From: UBA11865 sp041570195
Lineage (GTDB): Bacteria > Chloroflexota > Anaerolineae > Promineifilales > Promineifilaceae
Length of the DNA stretch: 60,763 bases
Reading direction: 5' to 3'
Assembly: GCA_041570195.1 (NCBI GenBank)
Contig: JBFFWQ010000022.1
Span: 1 to 60,763 of the forward strand
Positions within the stretch are counted from its first letter, which is position 1; each line of letters starts with the position of its first letter. The notes under the pieces were generated by a model. It was given only the letters and a program-made list of their open reading frames with translations, was not told where the DNA came from and did no database searches. Shown piece after piece: positions 14,325-22,267 of this stretch. Both the position numbers and the translations under genes were made by a program.

Positions 14325-15884
14325 CTAAGCTATCTCGGCCGGCGCCGGAACCAGGCTTGGATACAGACTGGGCTGGCGGGCTCGCGTCTCTTTGAGGATC
14401 CGCTCGGCCGACAGCCGCCCGGAGAGCAACGCCATGGGCAAGCCGGCCCCGGGATGGGTGCTGCTGCCGGTGAAATAAAGGTTCCGGTAGCGATGGTGCC
14501 GGTTATGGGGCCGCATGTAGCCCACCTGCATAAAATTATGGCTCAAGCCGAAGGCCGCGCCCTTGGCCAGGTTGAAGCGGCCGGCCCAATCCCGCGGCGT
14601 GTAACAGATCTCGAATTTGAGATGCTCTTCCAGATCGGAGATCCCTTCCCGGCCCAGCCCGCTCAACACGGCTGCCCGCGCACGCGAGGTCATCTCATTC
14701 CAATCCTGGGGCGACTGCTCATCAAGCTGGCCCATCGGGTCCAGCAAGTGGCCGACTGGAACTAGCACGAAGAGCGAGTCGTGTCCCGCTGGCGCGGCCG
14801 CGGCATCGACCCGGGTCGGCGCGTGAACGTAAAAGCTGGGCTCGTCGGGCAACGTCTTCTGATCGAAGATGCTCTTAAAACTGGCCCGATAGTCGCTCGA
14901 CAGAAAGACATTGTGGGTGTTCAGCTGGCGATAAACCTTGTCCACGCCCCAGTAAAACATAATGGTCGAGCAAGTGTATTTCTTGTTGGCCAGCCGTTCG
15001 GCCGCGGCGCGATCAGGCAACAGCTCGCGGTAGACGTAGGGCAGGTCAGCGTTGGCCACCACGACGTCGGCACTGCGCCGCTCGCCGCCTGGCAATATTA
15101 CGCCCCGGGCCCTATCGCCCTCAATCACGATTTGTTTGACCGGTGCCCCGTATTCGAAGCGAACGCCATAGGACTCGGCGATGGTCACCAGGCTATCGAC
15201 GACCCGGTATAGACCGCCCTTGGGGAACCAGACCCCTTCGGCCAACTCGGTATATTGCATCAGGGAATAGGTAGCCGGGGCGTCAAAGGGACTGAGGCCC
15301 AGGTACATATTCTGGAAGGTGAAGGCCGCTTTCAGGCGTGCGTCGTCGAAGTAGCGGCCGATATTGCGGTAGTGGTTGGTCAGCACCTTCAACTGGAATA
15401 GTAGCGGCAGGTTGGCCGGGCTCAAGTACTCGGCCCAATTGTAGAAGTTGCGGCCGACGAACTTATCCAGCGACACTTCGTAATGGCGCCGCCCTTCTTC
15501 CAGGTAGCGTAGCAAGCCGCCGAAGCTGCCCGGCTCGACCGCCTCCAACTGGTTGCGCATCGCGCCGAGGTCGCTGGTCAAGGCCAGGGTCAGGCCATCA
15601 TCGAAACGGACCTTGTAGGTAGGGTCGATGCGTTGCAGCTCCAGGTGGTCGCCTATCTCCTGGCCCAGCAAGGCGTAGGTATCAGCGAACACTTTCGGCA
15701 TGAGGAAAAGCGTCGCCCCCACGTCAAAGCGGTGGCCGTCGCGATTGATCTGACCGCAGCGGCCACCGGGTATATTATTCTTCTCTAAAACTGTGACGTC
15801 ATTTCCCTGTTGGGCTAGCAGAGCGGCCGCGGTGATCCCTCCCAGTCCGGCCCCGATAACCAGAACAGATTGCCCCGTATTCAT
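14325..15884 (-). CDS. crtI: phytoene desaturase CrtI
   Basis: A 519-residue FAD-dependent desaturase that converts phytoene to lycopene. The N-terminal dinucleotide fold is VLVIGAGLGGITAAALLAQQG with VTVLEKNNIPGGRCGQI, and the conserved C-terminal flavin motif is LYFTGSSTHPGAGLPMALLSGR. These mark it as CrtI-type rather than the plant-like PDS. ATG 15884 is supported by AAGGA 8 nt upstream; nine extra codons upstream lack such a site. The gene is first in a leftward operon with crtB and crtY, giving a complete route from geranylgeranyl diphosphate to a cyclised carotene. A perfect short palindrome lies 127 bp upstream. Confidence 0.95.
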   Translation of the reverse strand: MNTGQSVLVIGAGLGGITAAALLAQQGNDVTVLEKNNIPGGRCGQINRDGHRFDVGATLFLMPKVFADTYALLGQEIGDHLELQRIDPTYKVRFDDGLTLALTSDLGAMRNQLEAVEPGSFGGLLRYLEEGRRHYEVSLDKFVGRNFYNWAEYLSPANLPLLFQLKVLTNHYRNIGRYFDDARLKAAFTFQNMYLGLSPFDAPATYSLMQYTELAEGVWFPKGGLYRVVDSLVTIAESYGVRFEYGAPVKQIVIEGDRARGVILPGGERRSADVVVANADLPYVYRELLPDRAAAERLANKKYTCSTIMFYWGVDKVYRQLNTHNVFLSSDYRASFKSIFDQKTLPDEPSFYVHAPTRVDAAAAPAGHDSLFVLVPVGHLLDPMGQLDEQSPQDWNEMTSRARAAVLSGLGREGISDLEEHLKFEICYTPRDWAGRFNLAKGAAFGLSHNFMQVGYMRPHNRHHRYRNLYFTGSSTHPGAGLPMALLSGRLSAERILKETRARQPSLYPSLVPAPAEIA

Positions 15885-16425
15885 TTCTCGTTCCTTAGTA
15901 ATCGGCGGCAATTCAGCAACTGCCTTGTCAAGAATACCGCCGCCGATTAATCAAAAGTCACCAATATTCGACATACAATACGGGCATCGGTCCCTTCTGG
16001 TTGCGATTTATAACGCCCTGCGTTACGAATAGTGTTCCCTGGTGCAAGCTATCGTTGAACCCTTTTATACTGCTTGTAAGGAGCAATGGCTGTCGCTTTT
16101 TGGATGTGCTGTCCAGTTCGCTTTTTACCGGATCGGGGGCGTGAAGTAAGCAATTAAGCCAGGAGTATATTACTAAGTCTGGGAAATGATATGGCCATCT
16201 TCTGGAGCCCTATTTGCGGGCAGCAAGTAAGGGGAAGAAGGCAGGGAATGCTCAGGATCTCTCAAGTTAGTTCCGAAAGTTTCCCAGAGATCTATTTACC
16301 CTACGCTCTGTTCATGGAGCGTGAGCTAATCAATGAACCCTGATGTAGGGACGGCTATCCTACAAATGTAACGGCGCGCTGGTCAGAGCCGGTCGATCAC
16401 GGTCACAGTGACCAGCAACCGCCCC
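15885..16425. other. 541-bp intergenic region between crtI and mgsA
   Basis: No gene is recognised. It holds three palindromes: TAACGC-cct-GCGTTA (16011-16025) on the crtI promoter side, GTAGG...CCTAC (about 16344-16362), and GGTCAC-a-GTGACC (16401-16413) just after the mgsA stop. A 23-codon open frame starting at 16086 has an AAGGAG too close to its ATG and no recognisable product. Confidence 0.45.
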
Positions 16426-16911
16426 TCAATTTGCGTGAATTAGCGTTGTATCTTCAGCCGTAGCCAGCTCGCGCTGCAAGTAGCTTTCGTAGTCCGGGAT
16501 TTGACGCTCGTAACTCTCGCTCATCAAGGGAGAGGAGATCATCAAGTCGGCCGAGGCCCGATTGCAGGCGATGGGGATATTCCAGACCACGGCCACCCTC
16601 AGCAGGGCCTTGACGTCGGGATCGTGCGGCTGGGCTTGTAGCGGATCCCAGAAGAAGATCACCAGGTCGACGTCGCCCTCGACGATCTTAGCGCCCAGCT
16701 GCTGATCGCCGCCCAGCGGGCCGCTCATCAATTTGCTGATCTCCAGGTCGAGATTCTCTTCTAGCAACGCGCCGGTGGTGCCGGTAGCATAGAGTCGGTG
16801 GTCCTTCAGACCTTCTCGATTGTAACGGACCCACTCAAGCAGCGCGTCCTTCTTACTGTCATGAGCTACCAGGGCGATACCCTTTTGCTCTGAAACCGAA
16901 TGAACGGTCAT
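16426..16911 (-). CDS. mgsA: methylglyoxal synthase
   Basis: A 161-residue protein of the MGS-like fold that converts dihydroxyacetone phosphate to methylglyoxal and phosphate, a bypass relieving sugar-phosphate stress. Diagnostic segments are IALVAHDSKKDALLEWV, the phosphate-binding YATGTTGALL, the SGPLGGDQQLGAKI block with catalytic Asp, VIFFWDPLQAQPHDPDVKALLR and IPIACNRASADLMISSPL. ATG 16911 is chosen because GAGG stands 8 nt before it; ATG 16917 abuts the same site too closely. It is a single-gene unit separated by more than 500 bp from crtI and divergent from a remnant at 17017. Confidence 0.95.
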   Translation of the reverse strand: MTVHSVSEQKGIALVAHDSKKDALLEWVRYNREGLKDHRLYATGTTGALLEENLDLEISKLMSGPLGGDQQLGAKIVEGDVDLVIFFWDPLQAQPHDPDVKALLRVAVVWNIPIACNRASADLMISSPLMSESYERQIPDYESYLQRELATAEDTTLIHAN

Positions 16912-17016
16912 AGTCATACCTCGTATTCTTTCTTGGTTCAAAACGCAGGATTATAGCTGGCTCCTATTAGAATAACGTCAACGGCTGGTTATGGTTGGGT
17001 TAACGACAGAAATCGG

Positions 17017-17295
17017 GTGCTCAGCATCACCCCCATCATGTATTGTCTACCGGCTGCGAGCAACGCCGCTGCCGGCAACGGCCGGTCTGAACGCGCCATC
17101 GAGCTCTATACTTTAGCGAGACGATTCAAGCATATCACGAATTCTCGCTGCTTCGAGGACGTGACCGGCAAGGAACTGTATGGTGTGGAGGCCTCGTTGC
17201 CGCCGGAGGTAGCCAAAGCAGCCAAAGCCAGGGACGAAGAGCTAGACATCTGGGAAACGGCCGAAACCTTGTTACTTGAAGTAGCCAGCAATTAG
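17017..17295 (+). pseudogene. C-terminal remnant of a TPR-type signalling ATPase
   Basis: A 92-codon open frame whose body (ERAIELYTLARRFKHI, NSRCFEDVTGKEL, ASLPPEVAKAAKARDEELDIWETAETLL) is the closing segment usually found after the TPR array of large nSTAND, kinase or cyclase regulators of this phylum. The head domains are absent and the upstream sequence has no similarity to them, so this is an orphaned 3' end rather than a gene. The first dozen residues are unrelated. Confidence 0.65.
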
Positions 17296-17344
17296 CCTTT
17301 AGAGTTCCAATCCGCATTATGTGGCCAAGCCGGGTAATTGGGAG

Positions 17345-18616
17345 TCAATCACTAAGGCCGAGTTCCGCCGCCTCCTGGCGCAATGCCGCTCGATTATCAT
17401 AAATCTTTTGCATTGCAGCCACCGCATCGTCTACACCCTGCTGCCCGGCGCGGAAAATGGCTTCGTCGAACCAGACCGCTTCCCGTTGGCAGGCCCGCTC
17501 CGCTTCCGGCAAATCCATGGTTTCAAATTCGAAGCGCTCGGGGTAGGCCATGGGCACCGGAAGCCTTGACAATTGAGGTTGGAACAGTTCATTGTGGTGC
17601 ATAGCTTCATAACCAACCCAGCAAGGAATCCCTTCCATGTCCAAGGCATGGCAGACCACGTCGTGGCCAAAGCCAAACACTTCGGGATCAACAGTGAAAA
17701 TGTAACAGTAAAAGGATCGGGTTGTGTGACGCGGATCTCGAAGCAGGATGCGCACACCAGGCACCTCGCTCAGGGCCTCATCCATATAAGCCACCATCTC
17801 CTCTCTCTCCCTGGCCTGATCGGGAAAACGCTCCAAGGCGACACGGCCTAAGGCTGCCCCTAGTTCGGTCATACGATAATTGGCGCCCATTGTGAAATTG
17901 TCGCCCTCCTCCTGACCACCGCCCAGGGCATGAGAGCGACCACAATTGATGATGCCGGCCACTCGCTGGGCCAATTCAGCCGTCCTGCAAACCAGCACAC
18001 CGCCCTCGCCGACGCTGAGGATTTTTGTGGATTGCAGACTGAAGGAACCGAAGTGGCCTATTGTTCCCGCCCCCCGACCGCGCCATTTCGCGCCGTGCGC
18101 GTGGGCGCAATCCTCGATTACGATCAGGTCATACTTGTCGGCAATTGCCATGATCGCATCCATATCGGCCATATGCGCGCCAAGGTGAACCGGTATGATA
18201 GCCCGGGTTCTATCGGTTATCGCGGCTTCCGCGGCCTTGGGATCGATGCAATAGTTGTTGGGATCGGCATCTACGATGACGGGAATAACTCCGGCCGCCA
18301 TTGGCGCTGCGGCTGTGGCCTGAAAGGTATAGGCCGGCACGATGACCTCATCGCCCCAACCGATACCCGCCGCCCGCAGAGCCACCTCCATCGTCACGGT
18401 GCCATTAGCGCAAGCAACGGCATATTCTCCGCCTTGCATGGCCAAGAACTCTTGCAGAAAGGCGGCCGTTTCTGGACCTGGGTAAGGGTATCCGCCCCAG
18501 TTTCCAGATTTGATCACCCGGGTCACAGCATCAACATCCCGTTGGTCGTGAACGGGCCAGTCAGGATATGCCTCCTGGCGTAACGCTTCTCCACCCAACG
18601 CTGCTAAAGTTGACAT
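17345..18616 (-). CDS. DegT/DnrJ/EryC1/StrS aminotransferase
   Basis: A 423-residue PLP enzyme of the sugar-aminotransferase family. Landmarks are ACANGTVTMEVALRAAGIGWGDEVIVPAYTFQATAAA, VDADPNNYCIDPKAAEAAI, VIEDCAHAHGA (Asp to the pyridine nitrogen) and FGSFSLQSTKILSVGEGG with the Schiff-base lysine; GANYRMTELGAALG follows. Such enzymes transaminate keto-sugars or inososes. Its ATG overlaps the stop of the upstream sugar kinase (TAATG), so the two are translationally coupled. Third gene of GH4-kinase-DegT; an amino-sugar or amino-cyclitol is the likely substrate class, not further resolvable. Confidence 0.9.
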   Translation of the reverse strand: MSTLAALGGEALRQEAYPDWPVHDQRDVDAVTRVIKSGNWGGYPYPGPETAAFLQEFLAMQGGEYAVACANGTVTMEVALRAAGIGWGDEVIVPAYTFQATAAAPMAAGVIPVIVDADPNNYCIDPKAAEAAITDRTRAIIPVHLGAHMADMDAIMAIADKYDLIVIEDCAHAHGAKWRGRGAGTIGHFGSFSLQSTKILSVGEGGVLVCRTAELAQRVAGIINCGRSHALGGGQEEGDNFTMGANYRMTELGAALGRVALERFPDQAREREEMVAYMDEALSEVPGVRILLRDPRHTTRSFYCYIFTVDPEVFGFGHDVVCHALDMEGIPCWVGYEAMHHNELFQPQLSRLPVPMAYPERFEFETMDLPEAERACQREAVWFDEAIFRAGQQGVDDAVAAMQKIYDNRAALRQEAAELGLSD

Positions 18617-19611
18617 TATTTTATGCCACTCTTTTCCAAACTATGGAGCTCATTGGTCGTCTGAATCAGGGTCTGTCTCAGGGCAGTTGTATCCAATCCC
18701 GCCTTATCCATACCTAACAAGACACCGCCAATCACGGGCGGCGCTTTCAACCTCACCAACCTGGCGCCAGGCGCTATGGCGTGGATCGTTTTACGCATTT
18801 CTTCTTCTAAGGTCGAGCTACCCTTATACAGGCTACCCGATAACACCACGTCAAACGCCTCCTTCTCTAAACTCAACTGGCGAATGACGCCCACGGCTAG
18901 ACTGCCAAGTTCGCGGCCGGCCCAGCAGATGATCGCCCGCGCCACCTCATCGCCTTGAGCGGCCACATCAAAAACAAGAGGCGCCGCTGATGCCGATAGG
19001 TGATAACGATTGCGAACCAGACCGGCAAACAGATCGTCTATATCTCTGGCTCCGGCCGCTTCCACAAAGGCATCGCTTAATAGCGTTTCCGGGCCCCGTT
19101 TCGCCCAGGACAGAGAAATGGCCTGGATCGCCCTGGCCACAATTTCACCGGCGCCACCGTACTCGCCAAACTGATGACCCTGTCCAGTTATGCGTCCCTC
19201 ACGGCCGTCACGATCCCAACCCCGGCAGTTATTGCTGGTTCCGGCGACGACGACCACGCCCCAGCCGGCCGTCGCGCCCGCCACCAATCCCACCAGAGTA
19301 TCATTCCCCAAAACCCAGGCCGCGTTTTTAAGTGCCAGCGAATCAATCATCTTTTCATGCCCCGGACGATCCTCGGGCCAGTCATAACCGGCGTATCCAA
19401 ATCCCGCGCCCCAGATGTCTGCCCTGCTGATACCCGCCTGATCTAAGACCATGTTTGTGAGGTCACATAGCACTTCTTGAGCGCCATCCCAGCCAATCGC
19501 TTCCCAACTTCCCGGACCTGCTTGTCCAAAACCAACGGCCCGCCCCGTTTCATCGGCTAACAAAGCATGGCTTTTTGTATTTCCAATGTCTAGGCCCAGA
19601 AAGTATTTCAC
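18616..19611 (-). CDS. BadF/BadG/BcrA/BcrD-type sugar kinase (N-acetylglucosamine kinase-like)
   Basis: A 331-residue ASKHA ATPase. The phosphate-1 motif is FLGLDIGNTKSHALLAD at the N terminus, followed by WGAGFGYAGYDWPED, the catalytic-region NDTLVGLVAG, VVVVAGTSNNCRGW (phosphate-2) and FDVVLSGSLYKG (adenosine motif), the order of eukaryotic-type N-acetylglucosamine kinases and their bacterial relatives. It starts with GTG 19611, only 3 bp after the GH4 stop, and its stop overlaps the DegT start. By context it would phosphorylate the sugar released or modified by the other two enzymes. Substrate inferred, not shown. Confidence 0.85.
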   Translation of the reverse strand: MKYFLGLDIGNTKSHALLADETGRAVGFGQAGPGSWEAIGWDGAQEVLCDLTNMVLDQAGISRADIWGAGFGYAGYDWPEDRPGHEKMIDSLALKNAAWVLGNDTLVGLVAGATAGWGVVVVAGTSNNCRGWDRDGREGRITGQGHQFGEYGGAGEIVARAIQAISLSWAKRGPETLLSDAFVEAAGARDIDDLFAGLVRNRYHLSASAAPLVFDVAAQGDEVARAIICWAGRELGSLAVGVIRQLSLEKEAFDVVLSGSLYKGSSTLEEEMRKTIHAIAPGARLVRLKAPPVIGGVLLGMDKAGLDTTALRQTLIQTTNELHSLEKSGIK

Positions 19612-19614
19612 AAC

Positions 19615-20910
19615 CTATTCCCAGAAGCGCGGCAGATAATCTCTGTGTGTTTCCAACATATCGTCTAGCACCAGCTGCACCTTGTCGGCCGTCGGGCCCA
19701 GGGGATTGGCTAACAAGGCTTGATAGGCGGCGTTACGATCTCCATGAACGGCCGCTTCGACAACCAACAATTCATACATCTTCACCGCGCTCAATAGACC
19801 GAAACAGGCCGCCGGCAGAGGATCGGTCGCCATTGGTTTGATGCCCTCGCGGCCAACCTTACAAGGCATCTCCAGTACCCAGTCGGCTGGCCAACCAGGC
19901 ACGGCCCCACGGTGGGGAGTATTGACGATGTGGGTTTCTCCCAGATCGTTGTAATGGGCTTCCAGTAGCTGGGTTGCTACTGTGGAATAATAGGCGCCGC
20001 CGCGCTGCATCAATCCTTCCGGCGGCTCCGAACGATCCGGCTCGGCGTATTGCTTCAGCAATCCCTCTTCGATAGCCATCACGTCTTCCGCCCGTGACGG
20101 CGGCCACTTCTCCTGGCCTGCCAACTTGCGGTCACTATAGTAGAAATATTGCAGATAGTAGTTGGGAATCATCTGTAACGACTCGACCGTAAGCGGATCC
20201 CATTCCGGCGCTTCCTGGCCTCTCAACTCGGCCACAAACCCCTCGATGATCCGCGGCCAGATCTCCTCGCCGTCGACAATAAACCCTCTGTGCCAGGACA
20301 GGTGGTTGAGCCCCAGCGTGTTCAACTCAGCTCGTGCCGGCTCGATCTTCAGCCCTGTCTGCTCTTCAAAAGCTTCCAGCAACGTCATCTTTGTCGTGAT
20401 CGGTACATTGCAGACACCCACAGAAGGGACATCGGGAGCATGGCGGGCAAGCGCCTCCGTCACCACGCCGGCCGGATTGGTGAAATTGACCAGCAGCGCT
20501 TCCGGTTCGGCCAATTCCTCCATATCTTCGGCGATCTTGAGGATGACCGGAATAGTTCGTAAGGCTTTGGCCATGCCGCCTACGCCTGTAGTTTCCTGGC
20601 CGATTAGACCGTGTCGTTGGCCCAGATATTCATCCTCGCGACGAGCTTGCATCCAGCCGACGCGCAACTGAGTTATCACGTAGCTGGCTTCCTTGACCGC
20701 CTCTCGCTGATCGGCCGTCAAGACCACTTTAAATGGCGAGCCTTTTGCTTCAACCATTCGCTGGGCGAATCGACCGACGACTTCCAGGCGATCTGGTAAA
20801 ATGTCCATGAGCCATAGTTCGGTCATGGGGAAACGACCACATCGTTCCAGGAAGCCGTTGATAAGTTCTGGCGTGTAACTTGAACCGCCCCCGATGACAG
20901 CAACCTTCAT
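19615..20910 (-). CDS. family 4 glycoside hydrolase (NAD-dependent, 6-phospho-glycosidase-like)
   Basis: A 431-residue GH4 enzyme. The Rossmann start is MKVAVIGGGSSYTPELINGF, which fixes ATG 20910; a GAGGGG ribosome site precedes it and the 111 extra upstream codons carry no domain. Other family signatures are GQETTGVGGMAKALRTIPV, LVNFTNPAGVVTEAL, GVCNVPI (metal-binding Cys) and LGLNHLSW (metal-binding His). GH4 enzymes use NAD and a divalent metal to oxidise the sugar C3 transiently. The closest layout is 6-phospho-beta-glucosidase type, but no PTS gene is nearby. First gene of the operon with the sugar kinase and the DegT aminotransferase. Confidence 0.92.
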   Translation of the reverse strand: MKVAVIGGGSSYTPELINGFLERCGRFPMTELWLMDILPDRLEVVGRFAQRMVEAKGSPFKVVLTADQREAVKEASYVITQLRVGWMQARREDEYLGQRHGLIGQETTGVGGMAKALRTIPVILKIAEDMEELAEPEALLVNFTNPAGVVTEALARHAPDVPSVGVCNVPITTKMTLLEAFEEQTGLKIEPARAELNTLGLNHLSWHRGFIVDGEEIWPRIIEGFVAELRGQEAPEWDPLTVESLQMIPNYYLQYFYYSDRKLAGQEKWPPSRAEDVMAIEEGLLKQYAEPDRSEPPEGLMQRGGAYYSTVATQLLEAHYNDLGETHIVNTPHRGAVPGWPADWVLEMPCKVGREGIKPMATDPLPAACFGLLSAVKMYELLVVEAAVHGDRNAAYQALLANPLGPTADKVQLVLDDMLETHRDYLPRFWE

Positions 20911-21131
20911 AATCCCCTCGTATTCACGTCTACTACCGAGCAGACCCTTTCCGGTATCATCCACATCAAAATCGCCAAAGTAAATGCCGATTTTAGCATA
21001 GATGCTCGCTGGCTGGGGATCGCCGGCCGTAACCTCCCGTACATACGCCCGCCTAAACGACTGTTTTAATGACTTCATTGCTATCCGGCCGGGGCGATTC
21101 CACCTGACGGCATTTTGGAAAGGACGATCAA

Positions 21132-21727
21132 ATGCCGCGAAACAAGTGGCTGGTTCAGGCAACTTTTTCTCTCTTCCACACAATAGTCGCGGCCGCCTGC
21201 CAGAATCAAGCGCTCCCGGCCGCCCCGGCTTCCTCGCTGGCACCGGCTGCCCCGCGGGCGCCTAGTCACCCACTTCTAACGGACCTGGACTCAGTTGAGC
21301 AGCTGCAAACCATTTTCAACGAAGACGCCGGCCGCGGCTGTTGATGATCCTGGCCCTCCTCTGACCGGAGTGTCGGGCCGGCGCCAGTTGGGTGCAAGAA
21401 AACATCTTAGAAGCCAATCCTGAAGCCGAAATAGACATCTACGTCGTCTGGGAGCCGACGTTGGGCGCCCGGCGTAACCATGCCGACGACGCCACGGAGC
21501 TGATATCCGACCCGCGCGTCCGGCACTACTGGAATGCCGACTTCATCGTCGGCGAGTTCTTCAAGGACCATGACTTCGGCCGCACGGCCTGGGACATCTA
21601 CTTCCTGTATGGCCCGGACGCCGAATGGGGGGAAGAACCGGCGCCGCTTTTACTCTCCGGCCGCGCTGTGATTCGCAGGCGCCAGGCGCTGCAAGACACA
21701 TTATTGGCGTTGTGCGAGGAGAAGTAG
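21132..21727 (+). pseudogene. thioredoxin-like lipoprotein with UGA at the first redox cysteine and one frameshift (possible selenoprotein)
   Basis: Frame 0 from ATG 21132 gives a signal-like N terminus (FSLFHTIVAAACQ) and SVEQLQTIFNEDAG. About base 21333 the homology moves to another frame: RLLMILALL, then TGA (21362-21364), then PECRAGASWVQENILEANPEAE, IYVVWEPTLGARR, RHYWNADFIVGEFF and AWDIYFLYGPDAEW to the stop at 21725. The order is that of a thioredoxin-fold protein whose CxxC active site falls exactly at the TGA, giving U-P-E-C. One missing base explains the frame change, either error or real. So this is a Sec-containing gene with a base error, or a pseudogene with two lesions. A hairpin follows the UGA (21381-21395). 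Confidence 0.6.
21381..21395 (+). promoter_or_regulatory. candidate SECIS-like hairpin downstream of UGA 21362-21364
   Basis: GCGCC (21381-21385) pairs with GGUGC (21391-21395), one G-U pair included, around loop AGUUG that begins 22 nt after the UGA. A G at loop position 2 fits the bacterial SECIS rule. The stem is short and could arise by chance in GC-rich DNA. Confidence 0.35.
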
Positions 21728-21766
21728 TGGGCAGTAGCCAACAGCAACCCCGGCCGGGGCAGGTAC

Positions 21767-22267
21767 TCACTCCAGCGACTCCAATGCGGCCTGAGTTCGC
21801 GCCATGTCGGGCGCAGCGCCTATTTCTTCAAATGCCGCCAGCGAGCTAGAGAAATAGTCACGGGCCTCAACCGGGTCACTCCGGCCCAAAGCCACCTCGG
21901 CCAGCTCGAAAAGGGTGCGACCGATTTGCCAGCGTGTTTCCAGCCCCCGAAATAGCTCAAGGGCTTGATTTAACCGGCTTTCGGCGGCCGCGTATTCGCC
22001 CTCGAGCCGGTGCAGCACCCCCCAGGCCCGATGGGCGCTGGCTTGATACAGGATGTGCTCATCACGGATGGCCGTCTCTTCCGCCAGCGGTGCATATTGG
22101 CGCAGGGCAGTCTGGTCGCGTTGCCGAACGGCTGAATCAAGGTACATGGAATATATTTCAGTATCGTGAAATAGGAGACCTCTCGCCGTAAGGGGCGTGT
22201 TCGCGGCTGCCTTCAAATAATCCCTGAGCTGGGCGAACTCGCCCGCCGCCATTAATGGCAGGCACAC
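21767..22267 (-). CDS. C-terminal TPR segment of the BTAD-type regulator, beyond an in-frame TGA
   Basis: This 166-codon stretch begins directly after the TGA (22268-22270) that ends the large upstream frame and is in the same frame. It continues the TPR pattern (YQASAHRAWGVLHRLEGEYAAAESRLNQALELFRGLE, RTLFELAEVALGRSDPVEARDYFSSSLAAFEEIGA) to a natural-looking end (ARTQAALESLE). It is thus the tail of the regulator at 22268-25534. Without recoding it could be made only by reinitiation at the GTG next to the stop codon. Function as in that entry. Confidence 0.7.
   Translation of the reverse strand: MCLPLMAAGEFAQLRDYLKAAANTPLTARGLLFHDTEIYSMYLDSAVRQRDQTALRQYAPLAEETAIRDEHILYQASAHRAWGVLHRLEGEYAAAESRLNQALELFRGLETRWQIGRTLFELAEVALGRSDPVEARDYFSSSLAAFEEIGAAPDMARTQAALESLE

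Noticed and set aside
16086..16157. 23-codon leader-like open frame with AAGGAG before mgsA/crtI
   Set aside because: The ribosome site is only 2 nt from the ATG and the peptide has no recognisable feature.
16401..16413. GGTCAC-a-GTGACC as the mgsA terminator
   Set aside because: A one-base loop cannot fold as RNA and no T-run follows; left as an unexplained palindrome.
22231..22244. Calling the BTAD regulator a selenoprotein because of its UGA and hairpin
   Set aside because: The UGA is in a TPR repeat with no redox motif; a nonsense mutation or base error is more economical, so it is reported only as worth checking.
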